Part shown: positions 27,251 to 35,058 of the stretch, in pieces | Layout: every line of letters begins with the position of its first letter | How positions within the stretch are numbered: position 1 is the stretch's first letter | Source of the DNA: Nesterenkonia halotolerans | GTDB taxonomy: Bacteria; Actinomycetota; Actinomycetes; Actinomycetales; Micrococcaceae | Direction of reading: 5' to 3' | Length of the DNA: 64,000 nt | NCBI RefSeq assembly: GCF_014874065.1 | Contig: NZ_JADBEE010000002.1 | Location: 434,001 to 498,000, forward strand | Made by a program: the position numbers and the translations under genes | The notes under the pieces: model-generated | Seen by the model: only the letters and a program-made list of their open reading frames with translations | The model's database searches: none | What the model was told of the DNA's origin: nothing

Positions 27251-27832
27251 ATGGGGAACGCAGCGCGGCTGGGCGAAGAACAGCCTGGCACTACGGCCAT
27301 AGCCCGCAGGACGGGTCTCGAGGTTCCTGCTGATTGGTTCGTGGACCCCGCTGATCCCCAGGCCGCTGAGCGTCTGGAGCACGGCAAGGCTCTCGAAGAT
27401 CAGGCTACCGCCTTCCTCTCGGCGCATGAGGAGGCCGAGCGCCAGGCAGAGGCTCCCTCCCCGGTCACGGCACTCAGTGAGGCACCTTCCCGCCGCACTG
27501 AGACCGCCCGGCCAGAGACGAAGCCGACGACGGCGGAGCCGCGCTCCTCCGAGTCCTCCACCACCACCTGGCTGGGTCTGCCCCCGCTGGTTCCCACCGA
27601 GGACATCGAGGGTGAGCTCGCCTGGCAGGTCGATGCGCTGTGCGCGCAGACCGACCCGGAGGCGTTCTTCCCGGAGAAGGGCGGTTCCACCCGCGACGCG
27701 AAGAAGGTCTGCGGCGCCTGCACGGTGAAGCAGGAGTGCCTGGACTACGCGCTGGGCAATGACGAGCGCTTCGGCATCTGGGGCGGTCTCTCCGAGCGGG
27801 AGCGGCGCAAGCTGCGGAAGAGAGCACTCTGA
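27251..27832 (+). CDS. WhiB family iron-sulfur transcriptional regulator (WhiB2-like)
   Basis: A 193-residue protein whose last 70 residues form a WhiB domain with four cysteines (ALCAQTD, VCGACTVKQEC) that bind a 4Fe-4S cluster, followed by the GIWGG turn and a basic ERRKLRKR tail. WhiB2/WhmD-type regulators control septation and cell division. The neighbourhood (LCP, TIGR03089, manA, glycosyltransferase, DUF3499) mirrors that of mycobacterial whiB2. About 120 residues of low-complexity sequence precede the domain, far more than usual. The start is supported by GGGAGG 7-8 nt upstream; GTG 27340 is an internal alternative. Confidence 0.88.
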   Translation: MGNAARLGEEQPGTTAIARRTGLEVPADWFVDPADPQAAERLEHGKALEDQATAFLSAHEEAERQAEAPSPVTALSEAPSRRTETARPETKPTTAEPRSSESSTTTWLGLPPLVPTEDIEGELAWQVDALCAQTDPEAFFPEKGGSTRDAKKVCGACTVKQECLDYALGNDERFGIWGGLSERERRKLRKRAL

Positions 27833-27888
27833 TCAACGGTCATTCTGGACCCCACATCGCCGCTGTCGTTCTGCACGACGGCGGCGAT

Positions 27889-30800
27889 TTGCCGTCTGCC
27901 CCAGGCCAGTCACGCCGAGCCGAGCAGGGTCACCACGCCCAGACCGGCGAAGCGGACGCGGCCGAGCAGCTGCGCAGCGCCGTGGAGCGCACCCGCGAAG
28001 CCCTCGCGGTGCAGACACGTCACCCGGACAGCGTCATCGAGCTCTCCGCACCCGGCTATAGAGGCCTTCAGGACCTGTCCCGATCGCTGCGTTCCCAGCT
28101 GCTCGAGGACCGCCGCCAGGCCCACCAGACCGCCACCACCGGTCCCGGCGGCACCAAGAACACCCAGCTCTGGCGCAGCGTGGAGCGTCAGCTTCCCGAT
28201 GGCTTCAATCCCCGCCAGCAGTGGCTTTGGATCCTCCCCGCCGGCACCATCCCCACCTCGGACGCCCTGGAGCGGCTCGAGGAGCGGCTGTTCACGGTCA
28301 AGGACGAGGAGCACCACACCGAGATCCAGGTCATCGGAGCGAAGCAGCTCTCCGCCGAGACCCCGGAGCGGCTGGTCAACGTGGGCCTCTTCAACGCGCG
28401 CTCCGGAGAGGTGCTCACGCAGACCGAGCCCAAGGAGCTGGACCAGGGCCAGTACGACGGCCGTGACGCGGTCCCAGCCGTGTCCGGCGAGGGGATGCTC
28501 GTCCACGCCTCGCTCTTCGGTGATCTCGGTGGCTTCGACCCCGGTCTGAGCGGGGACTATGCCTCCGCGCAGTTCTGCCGCCGCGCCCGCGAGGTCGGCG
28601 CGCACATCGTGATCGAACCCACCGCGCGCGTCCTGCGTGAGGACCCGCCGCGCCGGGACATCGTGCACCGCCTCGGCGGAACCCTCTATCTTCCCGGCGA
28701 GCAGCGGATCGGTCAGATCCGCCGCCGGCTGGTCAACGCCAGCCCGCTGGCGGTTCCGTTCCTGTGGCTCGGCATGTGGGCGGCGGCGCTGCTGCGCCTG
28801 ATCGGGCTGATCGTGGTCAAGGTCCCCGACGCCGGGATCGGCCAGTTCTTCGCCGCCGTGCGCGCCCTGCTCAGCGTCGGCACCACGGCGCACACCCGCC
28901 GGTTCGACGCGCAGGGGCGCAAGGCGGCCCTGGCCCGGCTCAGCCGCGATGAGCAGATCGAGTCCCCGGCCAAGCATCTGCGCGCCGGGCGCGCCGCGGA
29001 GTCGCAGCTGATCCTGAGCTCCGCCGCGATCCGCCACCAGCGGCAGACCACGATGACCGCAGAGACCGTCTCGGCCCCGCGCACCCGCTTCACCCCTGGC
29101 TTCTACGGGGAGCCCGAGGACACCGGGGAGCGGGAGAACAATGAAGACGCGCTGCTCGAGGTCGGCGCCTCCGACGGCGCCTTCGATGAGATGCCCTCCC
29201 GGCGCTCCGGCGACCGCCTCGGCCTGTTCCTGATGATGCTCGCCCTGATCGGGGCATCGCTGCTGGCCTTCCGCGGCCTGCTCTCCGCCGAGGCCATCAC
29301 CGGCGGCGCCGCCCTGCCGGTGGCCGGCTCGCTGCAGGAGGTCTTCGCCAACACGGTCAGCTTCCTGTCCCTGGACAGCCTCGGGGTGCGCTCCGCCGCA
29401 GACCCCTTCAACCTGATCCTGCTCGTGGTCTCCGCGCTGAGCCTCGGCCACGGCTCGGCCGTGCTCGTCTGGCTGCTGATTCTGGCGCTGCCGCTCAGCG
29501 CGATGACCGCCTGGTACGCCGCCGGACTCTGGTCCACCAAGGCCTCGCGCCGCGTGGTCTCCGCGCTGCTCTGGGCCGCGATGCCCACCCTGCACATCGC
29601 TGTGGGGGAGGGGCGCATCGGTGCCGTGCTGGTCCACATCCTGCTGCCCGTGGCGGTGGTCGCCACCGTGCGTGCCGTGGGGCGCGCCGCCGTCGGCCTG
29701 GGCGTGGCCGGGAGCTGGGAGTACGCGACCGGTGCCGCGCTGCTGCTGATGGTGCTCACCGCGGCCTCCCCGGCGCTGCTGCCGCTCGTCGTGATCCTGG
29801 GCGTGGTGCTGGCGCTCGTGCTGGGCCGCCGCGGACGCCCGCTCTGGCTGATCCCGCTGACATCGCTGGCGGTGGCCGTGCCTATACTCGCCTCGGTGCT
29901 GACCCAGGGCAAGAACCTGGCCGCTGTGCTCGCCCATGAGCCTGGCCGGGCACTGGCTGCCGATGCCGCGCCGGTGTGGCAGCAGCTGCTCGGCTTCTCC
30001 CGCGCCTTCGACCCCGCCGGTGGCCTCGCCGCCGCGGCAGCCTCCGGGTCCTGGCTTCCGGGCTACCTGGAGGGCGACTTCTGGAACCTGCGCATCGCGC
30101 TGCTGATCGGGCTCCCGCTGCTGCTCATCGCGCTGCTGGGGATGTTCACCGGCAGTCGCAGTCGTCCGCTGCCGATCGTTGCCGGCGTGCTCCTGCTGGG
30201 CGCCCTGGGCCTGTCGGTGCTGGTCTCGCTGCTCGCAGCGGGCTCCGACGGCACTGCCGTCATTGGCGGCAATCCCGGTCCGGTGGTCTCGGTGATGCTG
30301 TTCTGCCTGCTCGCCGCCGGAATGGCCTCGCTGGACCGCTTCCCACTGGCCTTCCCCCGCGTGGGCGGCACCATCACGCCGGTGATCTCCACGCTGCTGG
30401 TGCTCTCCATCGGCGCCTCCCTCGTGCTCTTCTACAGCCCCCGCATGGCCCCTGGCGCGACGCTCACCGGTCAGCCGCTGACCGCCGTCAACGCGGCGCC
30501 GACGCTCATCGAGCCCGGCTCCGTGCGCCAGCTCCCCGCCACGGCGGCGGACCAGGGAACCGGTCCCGCCCAGCTGCGCACCCTGGTGCTGTCCTCCGCT
30601 GACCCCGGCGTCATCGGGGAGCTGGTCTCCGGCGAGGGACGCACACTGGACAAGTCCCGCTCGGTCATCGCCGCCGGCGACGCCCCGCTGTGGGCGCAGC
30701 CCGAGCACATCCCCGACCTGCTCGGCGGCACCGCCGGAACGGCCGGAGAGACCGGAACCGATGCGCCCGAGTTCTCCACGGCTGATCAGCGGCTCTCCGC

Positions 30801-31512
30801 ACTCATCGCCGCGCTGGTCACCCCCGGCGCGGTGCAGACCGCCGAGCTGATGTCCGAGCTTGGGATCGGCTACGTGCTGATCGACGCGAATGAGCCCGAC
30901 GTGCTCACCGACGCCGTGGACACCGCCGCAGGGCTCATCTCGGTGGGAACGACCGATCGCGGCGAGCTCTGGCGCGCCGAGGTCGACGACGAGGACCTGC
31001 TCCCCGCCACGCCGGGCATCTCCGGGGTGCCGACCGCCTGGGCCAAGATCGTGGATCCCCAGGGCGAGGTGCAGGCGCTGCTGCCCGCCATGGAGCACCA
31101 GCTCAGTGTGGACCTGCAAGCAGTCAGCGACGACGACGGCGGGCTCGGCCTGGATCCCGACGGCGAGTACCTGCTGGAGCTGGCCACCGAGGACGCGAAC
31201 GGCTGGCAGGCCAGCTGGGAGGGCGAGGCCCTCGACGCGCTTCCCGTCCCAGAGGACGCTGCCGCCGAGGACACCGACGGTCCAGGAGCCTGGACCCAGC
31301 GCTTCGAGCTGCCCGCTGAGGCGATCGCCGATCAGGGCGAGAACCTGCAGGGTGACCTGAGCGCCGAGCATCGGAGCCCGTACCAGCTGCCGATCCTGAT
31401 CATTCTGGGGGCATTCCTGCTGCTGGTGGTGCTGATTGCGATCCCGCTGCCGCGCGGGTCACGCATCCTGCCGGTGGCGAACACCGATGAGCTGGAAGGA
31501 CGCCGAGGATGA
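27889..31512 (+). CDS. Giant membrane glycosyltransferase (GT2 family)
   Basis: At least 1207 residues: an N-terminal GT2-like domain (residues about 1-270, with a DPGLSGDYASAQFCRRAREVG acceptor region seen as FDPGLSGDY) followed by about 12 transmembrane helices (from PFLWLGMWAAALLRLIGLIV) and a C-terminal extracytoplasmic region ending in one more helix. It probably transfers sugar to a cell-wall glycan. The first canonical start is TTG 27889, but in-frame sequence upstream encodes IAAVVLHDGGDLP, which looks like the first strand of the GT2 fold; the real start may be a CTG at 27829 overlapping the whiB stop. It overlaps DUF5719 by 4 bp. Confidence 0.8.
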   Translation: MPSAPGQSRRAEQGHHAQTGEADAAEQLRSAVERTREALAVQTRHPDSVIELSAPGYRGLQDLSRSLRSQLLEDRRQAHQTATTGPGGTKNTQLWRSVERQLPDGFNPRQQWLWILPAGTIPTSDALERLEERLFTVKDEEHHTEIQVIGAKQLSAETPERLVNVGLFNARSGEVLTQTEPKELDQGQYDGRDAVPAVSGEGMLVHASLFGDLGGFDPGLSGDYASAQFCRRAREVGAHIVIEPTARVLREDPPRRDIVHRLGGTLYLPGEQRIGQIRRRLVNASPLAVPFLWLGMWAAALLRLIGLIVVKVPDAGIGQFFAAVRALLSVGTTAHTRRFDAQGRKAALARLSRDEQIESPAKHLRAGRAAESQLILSSAAIRHQRQTTMTAETVSAPRTRFTPGFYGEPEDTGERENNEDALLEVGASDGAFDEMPSRRSGDRLGLFLMMLALIGASLLAFRGLLSAEAITGGAALPVAGSLQEVFANTVSFLSLDSLGVRSAADPFNLILLVVSALSLGHGSAVLVWLLILALPLSAMTAWYAAGLWSTKASRRVVSALLWAAMPTLHIAVGEGRIGAVLVHILLPVAVVATVRAVGRAAVGLGVAGSWEYATGAALLLMVLTAASPALLPLVVILGVVLALVLGRRGRPLWLIPLTSLAVAVPILASVLTQGKNLAAVLAHEPGRALAADAAPVWQQLLGFSRAFDPAGGLAAAAASGSWLPGYLEGDFWNLRIALLIGLPLLLIALLGMFTGSRSRPLPIVAGVLLLGALGLSVLVSLLAAGSDGTAVIGGNPGPVVSVMLFCLLAAGMASLDRFPLAFPRVGGTITPVISTLLVLSIGASLVLFYSPRMAPGATLTGQPLTAVNAAPTLIEPGSVRQLPATAADQGTGPAQLRTLVLSSADPGVIGELVSGEGRTLDKSRSVIAAGDAPLWAQPEHIPDLLGGTAGTAGETGTDAPEFSTADQRLSALIAALVTPGAVQTAELMSELGIGYVLIDANEPDVLTDAVDTAAGLISVGTTDRGELWRAEVDDEDLLPATPGISGVPTAWAKIVDPQGEVQALLPAMEHQLSVDLQAVSDDDGGLGLDPDGEYLLELATEDANGWQASWEGEALDALPVPEDAAAEDTDGPGAWTQRFELPAEAIADQGENLQGDLSAEHRSPYQLPILIILGAFLLLVVLIAIPLPRGSRILPVANTDELEGRRG

Positions 31513-33656
31513 GCGCCAAGAAGGTCAAGGTCAAGAAGCTCATCAAGGAACAGCGCCGCGCCCGCGAACGCGCGATCCGCGAACAGGAGCGCGCCGCCAC
31601 GCAGAAGGCCAAACAGGATGCCGCAGCGGCCCGCGCCGAGCTGCGGGCGGAGGAGAAGCGGCTGCGTGAAGAGCAGGAGTCGCAGCTCCGCGCCGAGAAG
31701 CAGAGTGCGGCAGAGGTTCGCAAGGAATCTGACGCGCGCAAGGCCTCCGAGGCACGCAGGGAAGCGGAGACGCGGAAGTCTTCCCCGGCGGCGCCCTCAG
31801 AGCACGCGGCCCCGACCACCAAGGGAGCCGCCTCCGCTCCGGCAGCTTCTGCCACCGTCTCTGCCGCCGCCACAGCCGCCGCTCCCAAGAACCGCGGTTC
31901 GCGGAGGGACCGTCGGTCCCGCGCAGGCCGCGCGCAGGGAGATGCCGCCACCAGCGCAGCACGCCGCAGCGGCGCTGGGACGCGGACCGCCGCCGTCGTC
32001 GTGACCGCAGGGGTGCTCGCCGCGATGGTGGGTTCCGTGGTGCTGGACGGGCTGGTGGATGGCCGCTCCGAGGCCGCCGCCGGGAGCTCCGGAGTCGATC
32101 AAGGTGCAGCCGCCGCCCTGGGGGCCGCCTCCGTCGCGGCTCCGCGCACCGGGCAGAGCTTCATCTGTCCGCCGATGCCGGGGCAGCCCGATTCGCTGAC
32201 CACGGAGGGGGAGCTGGAGTACCGGGAGCGCGACGCGAGCGCCACCTCGCGGTTCTCCGCGGTGCTCTTCGCCACGGACCTCAGCGGCAGCTTCCCGGCC
32301 GCTGAATGGTCGCAGCTGAATGAGGAATCTCGCGTCAACGACGTCACGCTCACCGAAGCCTCCGGCGCCCAGCAGGCAGAGTCCGGGGGCGCCGCGCCGA
32401 GCGACCCGCTGTCTCAGCGCGAGGCGGTCTATGAATCCTCCACCGATCCGGTCCGGCCCCCGCTGCTCAGCGTGGAGGCCGCGACCAATGGCAGCCCGCT
32501 GGCCGCCGCAGGCCTGTATGAGTACCAGGCGGACGCGGGGTCCGTGGCGGGTCTCGCAGTGGGCCAGTGCACCGCGCCGGAGCGTTCGCAGTGGTTCTTC
32601 GGCCCTGAGATCGCCGCCGGTGCGTCCTCGCTGCTGACCCTGGCGAACCCCTTTGATCGCTCAGCCACCGTGGAGGTCACCAGCGTGGACTCCGAGGGGG
32701 ACCGCGGAACCTCGGGCGCACGCTCGGTCGTGGTCCCGGGCCAGACCACCCGGTCAGTGAACATCGCCGGGCTGGCCTCCGCCGGAACGGACCTGGGGGT
32801 GTCCGTGCGCTCCTCAGGTGCGCCGGTCACCGCCCAGCTGCAGTCTTCCCGCGCCTCCGGAGTCACCGGCACCGGCATCGAGTTCCTTCCCGGGCTTACC
32901 GACGCGGGAACCAGCCACGTGCTGCCCGGCATCACCGTGCCCGAGGGCATCACCGAGACGGACGCGGAAGACGACGCCGACGAAACGGATGAGAGCGCCG
33001 AGGACGACGAGCAGACCGGACCCACCCCGCCCGAGCTGTGGATTCACGTGCCCGGAGACCAGGGAGCCACCGTGGAGGTTCAGGTCTACGGCGAGGACGG
33101 GCAGCAGAGCCTCGATATCCCGGGGGTGTTCACAGTGGACGGCGGCGAGGTGGATGCCATCGAGCTGCAGGGGCTTCAGCCAGGTGTGACCGATATCCGT
33201 GTGCGCACCGATGTGCCTGCCTACGCCGCGGTACGCAGCGAATCTGACCAGGGCAGCGATTTCAGCTGGGCCGCTCCGACCGAAGCCCTGGCCGAAGGCT
33301 CTGGAGCGCTGTTGCCGGAGCTCGGGGAGTCCGAGCTGCGGTTCTTCGGCTCCGGCGCCTCCGGAAGCATCGGCTACCGCGTGATGGACGCCGAGGGCGA
33401 GTTCGGTGAGGAACAGACCGTGGAGGTTCCGGCCGACGGCGGCGCCGTCCTCTCCGCGGAGGACATCGCCGAGGTCGAGCCCGAGGGCAGCGAGGCGGGG
33501 GCCGCCGTCGTCGTCTTCTCTGCACCCGAGCTCACCGGTGAAGGGGGTATCCACGCGATGCTCGCCACCACGGCGGGGGAGGACCAGATCAGTCTTTCCC
33601 CGGTGGAGCAGCTGCGCGGTGCGGAACAGTATGTCCCGGTCCGGCTGCTGCGCTGA
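31509..33656 (+). CDS. DUF5719 family protein with long N-terminal coiled coil
   Basis: A 715-residue protein. Residues 1-90 are extremely basic/acidic and helical (KEQRRARERAIREQERAA and further K/R/E/A-rich heptads), predicted as a cytoplasmic coiled coil. A transmembrane segment (about residues 160-178) leads to an extracytoplasmic region with FICPPMPGQPDSL and beta-rich repeats typical of DUF5719. The segment near residues 485-505 is strongly acidic (DAEDDADETDESAEDDEQ). The function is unknown; it is coupled to the giant glycosyltransferase by a 4-bp overlap and probably works with it at the cell surface. Confidence 0.8.
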   Translation: MSAKKVKVKKLIKEQRRARERAIREQERAATQKAKQDAAAARAELRAEEKRLREEQESQLRAEKQSAAEVRKESDARKASEARREAETRKSSPAAPSEHAAPTTKGAASAPAASATVSAAATAAAPKNRGSRRDRRSRAGRAQGDAATSAARRSGAGTRTAAVVVTAGVLAAMVGSVVLDGLVDGRSEAAAGSSGVDQGAAAALGAASVAAPRTGQSFICPPMPGQPDSLTTEGELEYRERDASATSRFSAVLFATDLSGSFPAAEWSQLNEESRVNDVTLTEASGAQQAESGGAAPSDPLSQREAVYESSTDPVRPPLLSVEAATNGSPLAAAGLYEYQADAGSVAGLAVGQCTAPERSQWFFGPEIAAGASSLLTLANPFDRSATVEVTSVDSEGDRGTSGARSVVVPGQTTRSVNIAGLASAGTDLGVSVRSSGAPVTAQLQSSRASGVTGTGIEFLPGLTDAGTSHVLPGITVPEGITETDAEDDADETDESAEDDEQTGPTPPELWIHVPGDQGATVEVQVYGEDGQQSLDIPGVFTVDGGEVDAIELQGLQPGVTDIRVRTDVPAYAAVRSESDQGSDFSWAAPTEALAEGSGALLPELGESELRFFGSGASGSIGYRVMDAEGEFGEEQTVEVPADGGAVLSAEDIAEVEPEGSEAGAAVVVFSAPELTGEGGIHAMLATTAGEDQISLSPVEQLRGAEQYVPVRLLR

Positions 33657-33663
33657 CTCGTAG

Positions 33664-33679
33664 ACAGGTTGAGACCTGT
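33664..33679. terminator. Short hairpin between DUF5719 and regulator genes
   Basis: ACAGGT-TGAG-ACCTGT forms a 6-bp stem in the 39-bp gap between two convergent genes. It is weak and without a U-tract. Confidence 0.4.
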
Positions 33680-33695
33680 GGAGACGCGGTGCCTC

Positions 33696-34826
33696 TCAGG
33701 TGGAGTCGCGAACACGGAGGTCGGGCAGCAGCTCCACGCGATGCGGGGTCCAGATGGTTCCCCCGCGTTCTGCGCGGATCCTCTGACTCAGGAGCAGAGC
33801 TCCCGCCCGGCCGACCTCTTCCTTCGGGGGCGACACCGCGGTCAGAGGGATATTGCCGAGGCCCGCGACGACGTCGTCGTAGGCGACTACTGCACAGTCT
33901 TGGGGAACGCGCACCCCGGCAGCTTCGAGGCGCTGCGACAGGACCAGCGCGTTCTCGTCACTGTGGATGATCACTGCAGTAAATTTCTGTTCCCGAACCA
34001 GGTCAGGGAGCCAGTTCGGGTCCTCGTGGTGGGGCCTCGCGCGATGCTTCGTAGTCACCGGGGCCGCCGAGCCGCTCACTGACGGGTGAGTCGTGGCCCC
34101 CGCATCTGGGGCGCTCAGGACGGTCATCCAGTGCTCGATCCCGGGATGCTCCCTGGCGAGCGCCACAAAGGCGGAGTTCACGGTCCGTGCAGTAGGACTG
34201 TCCTCTCGAGCAGCGAGCAGAATCCGTACATGGCCCTTGCTCGTGAGGTGATCCAGTGCCAGGTGCACTCCGTACACATGATCTGTGCAGACCGAGTCCA
34301 CCGAACGCAGTCCGAGGGCCCGGCTTGGTCGGCGTTCGAGCAGCACAGTGGGGAGAGAAAGATCCGCCAGCATCGCCACCGCGTGATCTTGCTGCTCCAA
34401 TGTCCGCCACCGTGGAGCAAGCAGGACACCATCAGCGCCGCTGTGCAGCATCTCAGCCACAGCATGTCGTTCCGGATTCGCCGTGTTGGGCGTCAGATGC
34501 AGCACCACCCTGAATCCCGCGTGTTCGAGGAATCTTCGCGCTCCATGGGTGACGGCGCCGAGATAGGAATGGCGCTCCGGGGCAATGATGGCGACGGTGC
34601 CCTGCGAAGCTGAGCCTTCGGGGGCTCCTGAGAACTCGCCATGGGCGCGTCGCACCATCCCATGGCGACGTTGGATGCTGCCCTGGGTGGCCATGGTCTC
34701 CAGGTCCCTGCGCACGGTCACCATGGAGACGTTGAGCAGAGCAGCGAGATGCGCGACTTTGACCTCTTCGTGCTGATCAAGCACATCGAGGATTCTGAGG
34801 CGTCGCTCCTCGATCGATTCGCGCAC
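33696..34826 (-). CDS. Transcriptional regulator: DeoR-type HTH fused to LacI-type sensor
   Basis: A 376-residue regulator. Residues 1-60 are a DeoR winged helix (ILDVLDQHEEVKVAHLAALL then VSMVTVRRDLETM), and residues about 75-376 are a periplasmic-binding-protein-like sensor of the LacI/GalR type (VAIIAPERHSYLGAVTHGA, GADGVLLAPR, DHVYGVHLALDHL, AVVAYDDVVAG). The sensor probably binds a sugar or a derivative. It is divergent from the catabolic operon at 35059 and is likely its local, autoregulating repressor. GTG 34826 has GAGGAG 5 nt upstream. Confidence 0.85.
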   Translation of the reverse strand: MRESIEERRLRILDVLDQHEEVKVAHLAALLNVSMVTVRRDLETMATQGSIQRRHGMVRRAHGEFSGAPEGSASQGTVAIIAPERHSYLGAVTHGARRFLEHAGFRVVLHLTPNTANPERHAVAEMLHSGADGVLLAPRWRTLEQQDHAVAMLADLSLPTVLLERRPSRALGLRSVDSVCTDHVYGVHLALDHLTSKGHVRILLAAREDSPTARTVNSAFVALAREHPGIEHWMTVLSAPDAGATTHPSVSGSAAPVTTKHRARPHHEDPNWLPDLVREQKFTAVIIHSDENALVLSQRLEAAGVRVPQDCAVVAYDDVVAGLGNIPLTAVSPPKEEVGRAGALLLSQRIRAERGGTIWTPHRVELLPDLRVRDST

Positions 34827-34847
34827 GTCATCTCCTCGTGAACCATT

Positions 34848-35007
34848 GGTCGTTTGACTGAAGTCTATAGATCAACGATCAAGGAGCGCGATCCGCCGCA
34901 GTGCCGGGTGTCGGAGGTGAAACTCCAGGTTTTCCCGCACGGTGGTCGAATGAACGTTTAATGCATCAAACGATCTATTGACCAAGTAGTGATCAAAGCA
35001 ACATAAT
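34848..35007 (+). promoter_or_regulatory. Operator array and promoter of the catabolic operon
   Basis: The 232-bp divergent region contains three variants of one motif: GGTCGTTTGA (34848-34857, reverse orientation), ATCAACGATC (34871-34880) and TCAAACGATC (34966-34975). The third abuts a promoter with TTGACC (34978-34983), an 18-bp spacer and CATAAT (35002-35007). An inverted pair TTGACC/GATCAA (34978-34996) covers the -35. The first two sites flank a TAGACT (34867-34862, minus) that may be the regulator's own -10. These are the expected binding sites of the hybrid regulator. Confidence 0.6.
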
Positions 35008-35058
35008 GAAACTGTTGCGCAGGTCACATCGTCAGCCACTGAGAGAAGAAGCACACCC

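Noticed and set aside
27910..31371. A 1153-residue open frame on the minus strand opposite the giant glycosyltransferase
   Set aside because: It is a shadow frame of high-GC coding DNA: composition is dominated by Gln/His/Gly/Arg without any domain, while the opposite strand has clear GT2 and membrane segments.
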